DNA of 64,000 nt, taken from NCBI GenBank assembly GCA_009809945.1, contig WTPW01001069.1:64703-128702 (forward strand). Direction: 5' to 3'. Under the pieces are notes generated by a model. It saw nothing but the letters and a program-made list of their open reading frames with translations. It did not search any database and had not been told where the DNA came from. The stretch comes from Gigaspora margarita. Its lineage: Eukaryota > Glomeromycota > Glomeromycetes > Diversisporales > Gigasporaceae. A program made the translations under genes and the position numbers. Position 1 is the stretch's first letter. Each line of letters begins with the position of its first letter. Below, one piece after another: positions 1 to 10,790 of this stretch.

Positions 1-470
1 AAAAAAAAAAAAAAAAGAAAGAAGAAAAGAAAGAGAGAAAAAAAGAGAAAGGAGAGAAAAAAAAGGAGAGAGAAGTAAAAATAGTACAAACCACTTTTTT
101 TTTTTTAAGTTTTTTTTTTTTCCTATGCCAGTTTTCTTTATTTTGCTTTGATTAGCATTTTATTTATTTTTTTACCCGGTGATTCAAAACTATGTAATTG
201 TTAAAGATCTGTTAATCATTATATATTGTTTCAAATAATTCTAATTATAATCGATTTATAGATAAATAATAATTTAATATAGAAAATAATATATATTGAT
301 TTAGATATATATCGATTTTTATCCAATTAATCGATATATAATGATATTTTATAACCAATATAAAATGATTAAGTATTATATATTGATCAATATCTATATA
401 TAAATTTCCTGATGATAATAAATACTTCAATATTATTGGCTATTTTACTCTATATATATATATAAGGCGT
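1..470. repeat. Low-complexity and ATATCGAT-rich DNA
   Basis: The first 100 bases are a purine tract (A/G) followed by T runs. Bases 245-470 are built from variants of ATATATCGATTA, the same motif that fills 8770-9290 and 10570-10790. No gene is visible; the short open frames here are AT-rich chance frames. Confidence 0.6.
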
Positions 471-810
471 GATAAATGGGGACCCCTTTTCCTCCTAAAA
501 TTTACATAATTTACTGCACTTTCCTAACTCTAACTTTTGAAATGAAAGTGTGAATTTCATAGTTTGTGAATTGAAGCAATTTTTTAAAATTTATAGTACA
601 AGAATAAAAGTGAGTTCTAGACAAACAATACTATGCTTTTATCTAGTAATAGCAAACTTTTTTAATTACTATATTTATAATATTTGGCTCTGGACAAACA
701 ATACTATGCATTTACTTAGTTTAAACTAATTTATTATTTTAGATTAAAAAAGTTAAAAATCTATATATATTTAGATTTTAAGAATTTTATATACATATAT
801 ATATAAAAAA

Positions 811-1148
811 TAGAATTTTACTAACTATAACTGGCAGTGATCATTACCAGTGTGTAATTAGCCAATAAATTTGCAGGATCAGGTGTAACGTGCAAATCAG
901 TTTGTGTAACAAAAATAAAGATTTTTTTTGAAAAAATGCTAATATCAAGAATTCATCTATGAAACTACCTTCAACATTCTAGCAAAAAAAATTCCTTGCT
1001 AAATTTTGCATATATCAAACACCCTGCTAAAATTTCAGGCCTTGCCCTAACTCTAAAGTAAATAAAATAACTTTTTTTTTGTTTTATCATTATTGGCTAA
1101 TTACACACCGATAATGATCACTGCCGGTTATTTGTAATTAAATTCTAA
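811..1148. repeat. Foldback MITE with ~57-bp arms
   Basis: The left arm at 811-868 (with GGCAGTGATCATTACC) is nearly the reverse complement of the right arm at 1090-1148, separated by a 220-bp AT-rich centre. Arms include CAGTGATCATTACC and TGTGTAATTAGCC. No clean target duplication could be assigned. The flanks (470-810, 1149-1490) are AT-rich with no gene. Confidence 0.75.
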
Positions 1149-1490
1149 AAAATAATCCTTTAAATTCTAATTTTAAACTAATATTAACTAAAAATTTATT
1201 AATTATAAATTTTATTAATTTGTCATATAAGCATATATTATACTAAAAATTAGTATATTTATTTTAATTACTAGTTTTTAGCCTATAAACTAAATTAATA
1301 AAAAATATTTTAAATTTTATAAAAATTTTATTATATATACAAAATTTAATCAGATTTATTTTTTATTTATAAAAAAATATAGTTTGTATAAAAAAAAAAG
1401 TTAAAAATTAATAAATATATAAACTATTTATTATTTATAAATATATAAATTAATAATAAAAAATATTTAATTTATATACAATAAATTTGG

Positions 1491-2240
1491 TTTTTTTTTT
1501 TTTTTTTTTATATATATTTTTTTTTTTTTTTTTTTAAGCGAGATCTGTTTTCTCTTTTATTTATTATTAATAATTCATAGGATACATATATAATTACATG
1601 ATACTACAAATATCTATTTAAGAAAAAAGAGACTAGAACTAGTTTACTCCCAATCTAAGCTTAGCCAAGATAGATCACAGATCTACTTAGTTGATATTAA
1701 TATATATTTTGTTATATTTAGTAATAGTGTCCTTCCATCTATTAAACCATATTTTTGCTTTTGTTGAATGATCCTTTCTATGCTCTGTTTGAGAAGGTAT
1801 ACTTAGGTTTCTACTTCTTGTATCTTCTTCTCTCACTATATTTTTTACTACTATTTTACTTGGTACCTATATCTTTTCGTACAATTTTTGCAAAACTTGT
1901 GTATGAATATTATCGTTTTCTTTTTGTTGATTTTCCCTTCTGACTTCATTATGTCTTCTTTAGTTATTATACTTAATAAAATATATATACTATTTTCTAT
2001 CACTCTCCTTTTCTATCTATTCGTAATTTTATCTGTCTCTTTTTTCATTAGCCTCATTGCTTCTTCCATTTTCGTTAGTGTTTCCCTTATTGTGTCTTCT
2101 ATTTTGTAATTATTTGCTTCACATTCCATCCAATGTTTCTGATCTTCTATTTCTTTCTCACATCTTGAACATATCAGATTTGGGTTCTTTTTTGTATTCC
2201 TATAATAAAGATTTAGTAACGTAGGTATACTTGCTGGCAA
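1491..2240 (-). mobile_element. LINE 3' end: zinc-finger C-terminus, 3' UTR and poly-A
   Basis: On the minus strand the frame at 2240-2013 contains a Cys-x2-Cys...His-x4-Cys cluster (CSRCEKEIEDQKHWMEC), the zinc-binding knuckle found after the reverse transcriptase in many non-LTR elements. Downstream lie AATAAA-like signals near 1560 and long A runs (T runs on the plus strand, 1491-1535), which fit a retroposed 3' end. The upstream part of the same element probably resumes at about 5450, beyond a 3.2-kb insertion. The frame is degenerate after the zinc finger. LINE assignment is inference from this motif plus the RT pieces at 7-8.5 kb. Confidence 0.65.
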
Positions 2241-2261
2241 AACTAAAAATCTTCAAAATCC

Positions 2262-2440
2262 CATCCAAACCCAAATCCCAATTGGATAAACCCAAATCCC
2301 AAACTGGACAAATTCCAAACCCAAATCTCAAATCCCAAACTTATTCCAAATCCCAAACTCATCCCAAATCCCAAATCCAAATTCAAATCCCAATCCCAAA
2401 CCCAAATCCCAAACCCAAATTTTAAACCCAAATCTTGTTT
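2262..2440 (+). repeat. CCCAAATC minisatellite, copy 1
   Basis: About 180 bases of variants of AAATCCCAAACCCAAATCCC. The reverse-complement array lies at 5187-5360. Open frames crossing it (Pro/Asn/Lys or Trp/Gly/Phe-rich) are repeat artefacts. Confidence 0.9.
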
Positions 2441-2501
2441 TTGAAATCTGGAGTTTCTCAAAGAAAAACTTTTTTCTTTACTAAACAAACTTTCTTTCAA
2501 C

Positions 2502-2749
2502 TTCTAAATAAAGTTGTAGAGAAGTATCTTGCGATAAGAATAACAGTTAAAATGTTATAACTGGCCTAGTGGATTGCAAGATATAAGTATTTTAGTTTTC
2601 ATGACTATATATTTTCTTTTTTATATAAATAAAGAAAAAAACATATTCGTAAAAACTAAAATACTTATATCTTGCAATCCACTAGGCCAATTTTAACATT
2701 TTAACTATCATTCTAATCGCAAGACTCCTCTACAACTTTACTTAGAAAA
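2502..2749. repeat. Foldback element, ~100-bp arms
   Basis: Bases 2502-2606 are almost the exact reverse complement of 2651-2749, with a 40-bp AT spacer. The arms contain GGCCTAGTGGATTGCAAGAT. This is a hairpin-type MITE with no coding capacity. Confidence 0.85.
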
Positions 2750-2799
2750 GTGCAGTAAATTACGTGATTAGGGTTTACATAGGTTCTGATCCTCCCTAG

Positions 2800-4544
2800 T
2801 AGGGTTCAGAATGGGCCGGGCTAAACCCACGGGTTTGCGGGTTGGGCAGGGTTTGGGTCAAAGCCAGGTTCAATATTTTGACCTGTTATAAAGTGGGTCG
2901 GGTTTAGACCGGGTTTATTAAATACCAGGCTTGGATCAGGTTTTGGAAATGGGACCGCGGGCCCCCTGTGGGCCCTTATAATATTTATAATGACCTACGG
3001 CATGCCGGTAAAAAAAATTATTGTAAAGCTCCTTACAAGATACTCCATGTAATATACCCTGCCATACAATATACTCAGGATATAAATCAAGGTTTGTTGT
3101 TATGTGGAATGTAAAATACCAGGTACCTTGCACCGAAATTTATGGATAAATATAAATCATCGATTATCAAATGATAATCATTTTTTTTTTGCTTATGCTC
3201 TATTTATTTTCTAGACAACAGCTATAGCATCATTAATGGATCTGTTGTCATTGAAGTCGTCGCAGGAGTCATCATAGGAGTTGGCAACGAACCTTAATAA
3301 GAGTTTGTGGCTTTTAGTGTGTGCAGGTCCTTGTAATTCTCGTGGCTTTCATCATAGTTTTCTGTGTCGTTGGTGCTTATGATTTTGCTGTAGTTTTTGG
3401 TGTCCTTGGTGCTTATGATTTCGCTGTGGTTTTCAGTGTCATTGGTGCTTGTGATTTCACTTGTGATTTCGCTGAAGCTTTCAGTGTCGTTGATGTTTGT
3501 GATTTTGTTTGTGATTTTGCCGTTGCTTCATTGACGTTGGTGCTTCAGTGTTGTTGGTGTTCGTGATTTCACTTGATTTCGCTGTAGTTTTTTTTGTCGT
3601 AGGTGGTTGTGATTTTGACGTTGTTGGAGCTTGTGAGTTCACTCGTGATTTCGCTGTGGTTTTCGGTGTTATTGGTGATTGTAATTTTGATATCGTCATA
3701 TTTGTGATTTCGCTATAGCGTTATGGTCGTTAATGCTTGCGATTTTGCCGTAATTTCAGTGTTGTTGATGCTTGTGATTTTATCATGGCTTTTAGTATCA
3801 TTGGTGCTTGTGATTTTGTTGTTGCATCGTAGTTAGGGTTAGCGTGTTGACCAGAAATTAGTATAGGGTTACGGTTAGGATCAGGGTTAGTGGTAAGATT
3901 AGGGTTGGGATAGGATTTATTAATTGACTCGTATTAGAAATTTGGTTATGCAACGATGGTTCAAAATGTTCATTGCGCAATATAAGTGGATCAATAAAAT
4001 AAAATTATAAGCTATTATAATTAATTTTACTATTGTTATATATTAAATCGATCTTGTGCTTGTGTAATCAGGATGAGCCTGGTGGTTAGTAAACGTATAT
4101 TAGCCCATAAGTAAAAAAAATTATTATTAGTAAATCGGCCTTTGATTTATACCCAGTACAAATCAAGAGGTACCGATCAAGGGGGGTACCTTGCACTGAA
4201 ATTTATGGTAGGTGCGTATAAACTGTAAAGTAAAAATAGTTAATACGATTCGTTTAATAAGGCATGGCATTAGTATACAACAATTCATAGATAGAGAGAT
4301 TGATGGTTATATGAAAGAATCTATATACTTATTAAAAAAAAATAAAGGCAACAGGGGCGTGCCGGTGACATCCACTTAATCACTAGCCCGGTCAGGTTAG
4401 GTTTGGCTGGGTATAGTTTTGAAGTGACCCGGTCTGGCCCAAACCCGTAAATTTTTACTGGACCGGGCTCGGGCTTAAAAATTTTTTTGGGCTTGGGCTT
4501 AAATTTGGAGAAACCTGGCCTGACCCAGCCCATTCCGAACCCTA
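2800..4544. mobile_element. GC-rich non-autonomous hAT element with 8-bp TSD
   Basis: The ends are TAGGGTTCAGAATGGGCC and GGCTGGGC...CATTCCGAACCCTA when read inward and outward. The 8-bp sequence CTCCCTAG stands immediately outside both ends (2792-2799 and 4545-4552), the duplication size made by hAT transposases. About 200 bp at each end are GC-rich (GGGTTTGGG motifs), unlike the rest of the window. The same two ends bound 30862-32681 in the opposite orientation. Inside are a GTGATTTCGCTG minisatellite (3335-3830) and a degenerate GGGTTA tract (3830-3910). A short direct repeat, TTGCACCGAAATTTATGG, near 3127 recurs near 4190. No transposase is present, so movement would need one supplied in trans. 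Confidence 0.85.
3335..3830 (+). repeat. GTGATTTCGCTG minisatellite in hAT element
   Basis: About 500 bases of degenerate units around 40 bp long that contain GTGATTTCGCTGTGGTTTT and ATTGGTGCTTGTGATTT. The array yields open frames on both strands, which I treat as artefacts. A related 12-bp version occurs in the hAT element at 58869-60517. Confidence 0.85.
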
Positions 4545-4594
4545 CTCCCTAGTGATAGGACTATTAACCAATCAAATTTTATAAATTTAAAAAA

Positions 4595-5000
4595 AACTCA
4601 AAAACATCTTTGATCTAAAAATAAGCTACTTTACAATTGACAAAAGTTGCTATATAGTAAAGACTAAATTTTACTAAGTAAATCAATTAAAATCGCTTAA
4701 GTAAACTTATTCAGAAGGTCAAAATATAAGTATCACAGAATTTTTATAAGTATTAGAGAATTTTTATTAATTGACTTTTGATTTTTACGTTCAATAGAAA
4801 AATTAAAATTTTTTAAAAAAATATATTTGACAAATGTAAAATTAAAAGTTAAATTGTAAAAAATTCTTCAATTTTAATAAAAATTTCAGAATATGTTTAT
4901 TATTGTCTTTCAAACAAGTTTACTTAATTGATAATTATCGATTAACATAGTAGAATTTAGACTTTACTATATAGTAACTAATATCTGCAATTAACTAAAA
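4595..5000. repeat. Foldback of the GTAAACTTGTTCAGAA family
   Basis: Left arm 4600-4720 (TTGCTATATAGTAAAG, then GTAAACTTATTCAGAA) is mirrored by 4905-4990 (CAAACAAGTTTACTT, then GACTTTACTATATAGTAACT). The centre is itself palindromic. Related copies lie at 14800-15500, 57120-57530, 58030-58450 and 61740-63000. Confidence 0.75.
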
Positions 5001-5186
5001 ATCGATTTTGCTTCAATATTTTTAGCTATTTATACTATATATTATATATATATATAGAATATGATAAATAGGAACCACACTCTCTAGAAAATTATGTGAT
5101 TTACTGTGCTTCCCTTAGAAGTTAAAAAAAAGGTTTGCTAAGTAAAAAAAAAAGTTTTTCTTTAGAAAACTCCAGATTTCAAAGGT

Positions 5187-5360
5187 TTGGAATTTTGGTT
5201 TGGGATTTGGGTTTGGGTTTGGGATTTGGGTTTGGGATTTTGGTTGGGTTTGGAATTTGGGATGAGTTTGGGATTTGGAATGAGTTTGGGATTTGGGATA
5301 AGTTTGGGATTTGGGATGAGTTTGGGATTTGGGATTTGGGTTTGGAATTTGTTCAGTTTT
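5187..5360 (-). repeat. CCCAAATC minisatellite, copy 2 (inverted)
   Basis: Variants of GGGATTTGGGTTTGGGATTT, the reverse complement of the array at 2262-2440, at the other end of the 3.2-kb insertion. Confidence 0.9.
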
Positions 5361-5452
5361 GCTATATAGAATTTTTAAATATAGATGAACAAACCTATTT
5401 GTTCAGGTTTGTCTATAGCCAAATCCCAAATCTCATAGGTTTTGCCAACATG

Positions 5453-8400
5453 TATAAACGTAAGTAGCTTACTTATCATCATTTTTACCTTAAATATTTT
5501 TAATATTAATTCTTTTATCGAGATATTCCTTGCCAAAGGTCTACTACCAAAATTTAAGTTTTTATATGTTAATTCCCACTCTATTGTCTTATATTTCTCT
5601 AATTCTTAGATTTTTTTTAGTGTTCTCTATTTCATGTCATTTTTCTTATAATTTAGTTGCTTTAGGAATTTTCTTGGGTTCCATTTGATTAATGATTTCT
5701 CAAATGTTGGAAAGTATCTCATATATTCACATTCTTGTACTTGTATTTCTATTTTGTATATTTTGCTCTCTTTGTCTTCTTTGATTCTCTCTCTTAACTC
5801 TGTTCGTACTTTTATTTCGTTTACTTTTTTTATTACTTTTACTGTATTAGTCATGTGACCAAGCTTTCCTCTTATTATTTTACTTTTCATATATTCTGTA
5901 TTGTTTATTTTCTTTACTATTTTCCTCATTATGTTCATATCCATTTTTATTTCGATTTCAACCTTATCTCTATGGATTACTATCATTATTGCGAGTGCTG
6001 TGAGACATATCTTTTCTTTCAATGATCAAACTTTGTTTGCGATTTTCAAAACTTTGTTTTCTTTTTTGTTGATAATCAGAGCTATAGGGATCTTTTCTTT
6101 TCCTTCTCCTTTCTACAATCCTGTATTTGTATAAATCTTTTCTTTATATCTTTTCACATTTTCTCCATAATATTTCTGGTATGTTCTTAAATTGTTTTAT
6201 AAATCTCCAAGATTTCTTTTGACTCTTTGTTATAAAGGATTCTCTTAGTATTTCATATTTCTCTTCCTTTTTTAGTTTGAAAGCTTTTAGAGGAGTGACA
6301 AAAATCAGGTGATTTTTAGAGGAGGGAGGGGGTAAAAAAAGTTGAAATTATATATAAGAACCTGACTATATATATATTAAAGAAGAGAAAGGGAGAGTAG
6401 GCCTCTAATAAAAAATAATTAGGTAATTAATGACACGGCTCTTACTATATCTTCAATCTTTCTGTATATCCTTCTTTTTCTATTAACTGTTAACTCTGTT
6501 ATTGCTTTACTGCTTACTTTTATTATACTTTTCATTAATTTGTTTGAAATATGTTCTTCACATCCTTGGCATGCTCTCATTATATTGTTTTCTTCAGCTT
6601 TCTAATGTCTTATTATCGCTACATCTTTTTTTATTTCTCTTAGTCTTCCTATTAACCCTGAACTAGCTATTACCCAGCTTCCTCTAATTTTCTTTTTATT
6701 CTCTTCTGCATGTATAGTAAACAGGTTTACTCAAATATCTTTTATACTCAGATTATTTTGTTTAGATATCACTCTTCCAATTTTTGTGAACCATTTCAGT
6801 TGCCTTCCCTTAATATTTTCTTTATATTATGGAAGGATTCTTTCCATTTGAGAAGTTTTTTTCTATTACTATTTAATAACTGTACTTTGTAGTATATTCC
6901 ATGTTTGTTTAGCCATGTTTTCAGGTTGTGTTGTTTATTATGTTCTTCAATCGTTCTATTTATTGTTGTACTTTCACTCTTTAATGGTATTGGCCATCTG
7001 ACTTTTCCTTTAACTAACTGCATATTTGTCTTATGTAATATTCCTATGATTAATGCTATTTTAATATTCTTAACTTTTTGTAGAAATACTAGTTTTTCAT
7101 TCAGTATTGATTGATTTGTTCCTGCTAGGTTTTGTAGATTTTGTATATTTTATACAATGAAAAGTTTTTGTATTCTTCGTTATTTATTTCTTTCTATAGC
7201 TGATTTATATGTTGTGTTTCTTGTATTGTTTTAATTTTTTTTACACCATATATATTGTGGTTTGTAAGTAATGAATTAGATACTATATGCACTAATCTTG
7301 CTTTTTGTTTTATACTATTCATATATTTTCTCGTTATTTCTTCACCTATTCTATTTGGTAATACTATATTCTGAATTCTGTATACTATCTGAGTTAGTAT
7401 TACACTGTTGACTATATATACATTTTGCTTCTCCATTATTCTTGCTTGGTTTAATCTTCTTATTGCTAGCTCTACCTCTTCTTTTATTATTTTATGTATA
7501 TCTTTTTGTTGCTTGAATGCACTAAACCAATATTCTAAGTATCTAAATGGCTTAGTTCTATCATGTCTCTTCATGACTTTTTTATCAACGATTAGGTTTT
7601 CTTGCTCCTTTGAATTTGTCATGAATACCAATTTTGATGGGTTTATTTTGATTTTAGTAAGCTTGTAGAATGAGACTGCTTCGTTTATAATTTCTTGTAG
7701 TTGCTTGAGATTGTTTGATATCTATAATGAATCGTCTATGTATGCCAGAACTAACATACTCCTGCTACTTGTTTTCCTTTCTAGTGTCTCCGTTACTAGC
7801 ATGTACCCCTTATATTTCCTCATTTCCTTGTTATGAGCATATTATAGTAGATCTTCCACAAAATAGATGATATTGGTCCGCCCTGATTCAGACCATCCTC
7901 TACTTCATATGGTCTTGTTCTCCTCATATTTGTTATTATCTAGTTTTTCCTGTATGTAAACATGTTTTTTAGAAGTTTGATGAACCCCTCAGAATATCTT
8001 ATTCTTTCTAGTGCTTTCTATAGCAAAGGCATATGAACCAAATTATATACCTTAGACATATCTTGTGACATCAGCTAATACTCTTTTTTTCTTATCTATT
8101 CGTCTTCTTGTATATTTGTAAGCCAACTTATCGGCCTTGTAGTTGATAAGTAGAGCAATGCTATATTATTCTGTAGGTTTAGTCCTCTAACTTGTACTAA
8201 AATCTTGTTAAGTCTTTTTGTTAAAAGCTTTATGAATAGTTTTCTTGTGTGTTCTATAAGAGTTATTGGTCTGGTTTGTTTCAAATCTCCTTTGAACTTC
8301 TCTTTTTTTCCTATCTGATATACTAGTTTATTATGCTATGCCTTTGGTATAATCCCTGTATTTATACAATAGTTAAAAATTTCCAATAACGTCTCTACTC

Positions 8401-8540
8401 CTTTCTTAGGTAACCTTTTTAGCATTTTGCTAGACACTCTTTTAGAGCTTGTTGTCTTTTCTAGTGATGCTTCTTTGATTATTTCTTATAGTCTTCTTCT
8501 TTGATTTCTTTTATTGGCGAATATTCATCTTTTCATTTCT
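5453..8540 (-). mobile_element. Decayed LINE body with reverse transcriptase pieces
   Basis: Minus-strand frames read as a non-LTR reverse transcriptase in order. Near 8284 is RPITLIEHTRKLFIKLLTKR, the block that opens many LINE RT domains. Near 7731-7742 is the catalytic YIDD box in the context LAYIDDSL. At 7631-7194 is the RT thumb region with FRYLEYWFS. Frames at 7023-6796 and 6022-5627 are downstream C-terminal sequence, ending near NPRKFLKQLN. Several stops and frame changes break the frame, for example a stop shortly after the YIDD box. A short AGGAGTGAC/CAGGTGATTT repeat cluster at 6290-6430 looks inserted. Composition is AT-rich like the surroundings. Confidence 0.75.
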
Positions 8541-8544
8541 TTTA

Positions 8545-8685
8545 GGGAAGGGCCAGAAATCAGCTGATTTCCTAAGAGAGAGGGCTGAAAAAGTAAAAAT
8601 TTAATATGAAGACCTGACTAAAAGAGAGGGAGTCAAAATTTTGGCCAAAATCAAATCAGCTGATTCCTGACAGCACTCTTAGTAC
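8545..8685. repeat. Small MITE-like insertion in the LINE
   Basis: Bounded by GGGCCAGAAATCAGCTGATT and by a near-inverted GGCCAAAATCAAATCAGCTG. A sister fragment with CAAAAATCAGGTGATTTTTA is at 6295-6420. Ends are not resolved. Confidence 0.45.
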
Positions 8686-8769
8686 ATTTTGTCACTTTCA
8701 TTTTATTTTGTCCACATCTTGAAATGGTTTCTGATCTCTTCTTTTATTGCCTTCTCTTCTATTATTCAT

Positions 8770-9290
8770 CAGAAAATTTTTTATATAGATATATATCGAT
8801 ATATAGCAATAAATCGATGAATATCGATTAGAAAATAACAGTATATATCGATAATTTAGGTTATAAAACGATATATAACTAAAAAACGATATATACCGGT
8901 AAGTGATAAATATCGTTAAATAGCTAATTATCGATATATATCGATTATATTAATATCGATATAAATCATTTATTAGATTCATATCGCAATCTAGCAGATC
9001 TATTACTATCGATATATAGTGATATTTGTTAATTATCGATATATAACCTATTAAAAATATTTGATATATATCGAAAATTAACCAAATATCGCTATATATC
9101 GATAGTAATAGATCTGCTACATTGTGATATGAATTTAATAAATAATTTATATCGATATTAATATAATCGATATATATTGATAATTAGTTATTTAATGATA
9201 TTTATCATTTACTAGTATATAATGATATGTTTGCTCTTTAACGATATTTAGTCTTTTCCGATATATAGCGAAAAGATATATTTTAAGACT
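8770..9290. repeat. ATATCGAT palindrome, ~150-bp arms
   Basis: The arms 8907-9050 and 9060-9213 are reverse complements (each contains TAATAGATCTGC or its complement and TAATATCGATATAAAT). The motif TATATATCGATTA is repeated throughout. No coding content. Confidence 0.8.
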
Positions 9291-9379
9291 GGGCTGAATC
9301 AGTAGATCTGTATCCTTGATCATACCAAGGACACGTTTGATTAATATTTTTGAAATGTTTCGAAATGTTTCGATGATCA

Positions 9380-10440
9380 TAGTACAAGATCAGATTAGAT
9401 CTCTGTTTATTTTTTTTGTTTATAATTTAGATCTTCTATCACTTTTACATTGTTTTTTTGTTGTTTTGTTTTTTTTTGTTACATTTCGTTTCGTTTAGTA
9501 TCATTTTGTTTCATTTGTTTTTTCATTTTTTTTATTTATTTATTATTTTTTAATTTTTTTTTATTTTATTTCTACAAAAAAACACTTTTTGGCATGAAAT
9601 ATAGTGATTTTTCGATGCCTTGCGCAAGGCAACGCATTGGTGTTGTCCTAGTTGTTGTCATCACTGGTGTTGTAGTTGATGTTGTTGTTGGTGTCGTCAT
9701 TGGAATTGTCGCTAGCTGATGTCGTTGGTGTTCTTGTGGAATGGCTTTACGTGCCTCTCGGTATTCTTGTAAATAGTATTGCGTAGATTTTTAGTGTTCT
9801 TGTAGGTGGTCCATTTGTTTTTCTTCTCTTGTGTTCGTACGGAGTGGTCTTGCTCGTTTCTCTTGCATTTGTATGGGGTGGTCTTGCTCGTTCTTTTGCA
9901 TTTGTACGGGTCATATGGGGTAATTTTTCTTGTTTCTCTTGCGTTTGTACGGGTGGTATAACATTAACACTTCTGAGAAATAGTTTTTTTATTTTTTTTA
10001 CTTACTATTTTTTTAGAAAGTAGCGAACATAAGCAAATATAAGCGAATAGAAGCGAATATGAGCGAATAGAAGCAAATATAATAGTTTATTTTTTTCGTT
10101 TTCATTTTTTTTCGNTATTTTNTTTGGTTTTACTTTTTGTTTTTTGTTCTTTTTTTATTCCTTAATTCTTTTAGAACTTTGCACAAGAAATGACGTAACT
10201 ATTCCGGCACTTTACAAGAACACCAATTCTAACTTCTCTGGCACTTTGCAAGTAGTAGCGAATATGAGCAAATATAAGCAAATATAATCGAAAATAAGCA
10301 AATATAAGCAAATATAAGCAAATATAAGCAAATATAATAGTTTATTTTTTTTTATTTTCATTTTATTTTCGTTATTTTTTTTCGGTTTCGTTCTTTTTTG
10401 GTTTTATTTTTTTTGTCATTTTTTTTATAATAATATATAA
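9380..10440 (+). repeat. Dispersed ~1-kb repeat, copy 1 (GCACTTTGCAAG family)
   Basis: It starts near ACAAGATCAGATTAGATCTC, passes through T-rich DNA and GTTGTTG/GGTGTTG tandem motifs, an AAGCAAATAT microsatellite (10020-10340) and GCACTTTGCAAG motifs, and ends in ATAATATATAATA. The same order of motifs occurs at 60610-61565. Two ambiguous bases (n) lie at about 10117 and 10122. No gene is recognised. Confidence 0.6.
10020..10340 (+). repeat. AAGCAAATAT microsatellite
   Basis: Tandem variants of AAGCAAATAT and AAGCGAATAG at 10020-10090 and 10250-10340, separated by T-rich DNA and one GCACTTTGCAAG stretch. Confidence 0.85.
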
Positions 10441-10569
10441 TAAAATATGTAATATTTAAAATATAATATATAATAATAAATAAAAAAATAAAAATTTTAT
10501 ATTAAATTGCAAAAACTTGTGAATATTGTATATTTAATTTAAAATAATATATAATAATAATAATAAATA

Positions 10570-10790
10570 AAAAAGCATGATTATGTGAACAGATACATTT
10601 TGTATATTGATTATAAACTATCATGGATATATATTGATTATAATCACTATCGTTATATATTGATTAATATCTATATCAGATATATATCGATTACTATCAC
10701 TATCGATGATAATCGGCAGGGTAGTATGTAATTGATATATATCCACATGGTTAGTAATCGATATATATCTATATATAAAATTTGCTAATG
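10570..10790. repeat. ATATCGAT-rich insertion
   Basis: Variants of ATATATCGATTA with ATATTGATTA, as at 245-470 and 8770-9290. It overlaps the end of the LINE linker frame and probably interrupts it. Confidence 0.6.

Larger units (their letters stand above)
2231..5452. mobile_element. 3.2-kb composite insertion splitting the LINE
   Basis: The block between the LINE zinc finger and the rest of the LINE starts TTGCTGGCAAAACTA and ends TAGGTTTTGCCAACA, a short inverted terminal match. Just inside each end sits the same minisatellite in opposite orientation. The interior holds a foldback, a 1.7-kb hAT-type element and another foldback. The exact target duplication could not be fixed; flanks share imperfect AACGTARGTA and TATAC motifs. 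Confidence 0.5.

Noticed and set aside
3830-3910. GGGTTAGGGTTA-like motifs (also near 18150, 19760 and 26700) as telomere remnants
   Set aside because: Units are irregular, few and scattered inside transposons or low-complexity DNA; no array of TTAGGG is present.
5187-5467. Trp/Gly/Phe-rich repeat protein frame
   Set aside because: Pure product of the GGGATTTGGG minisatellite; two overlapping frames are equally open.
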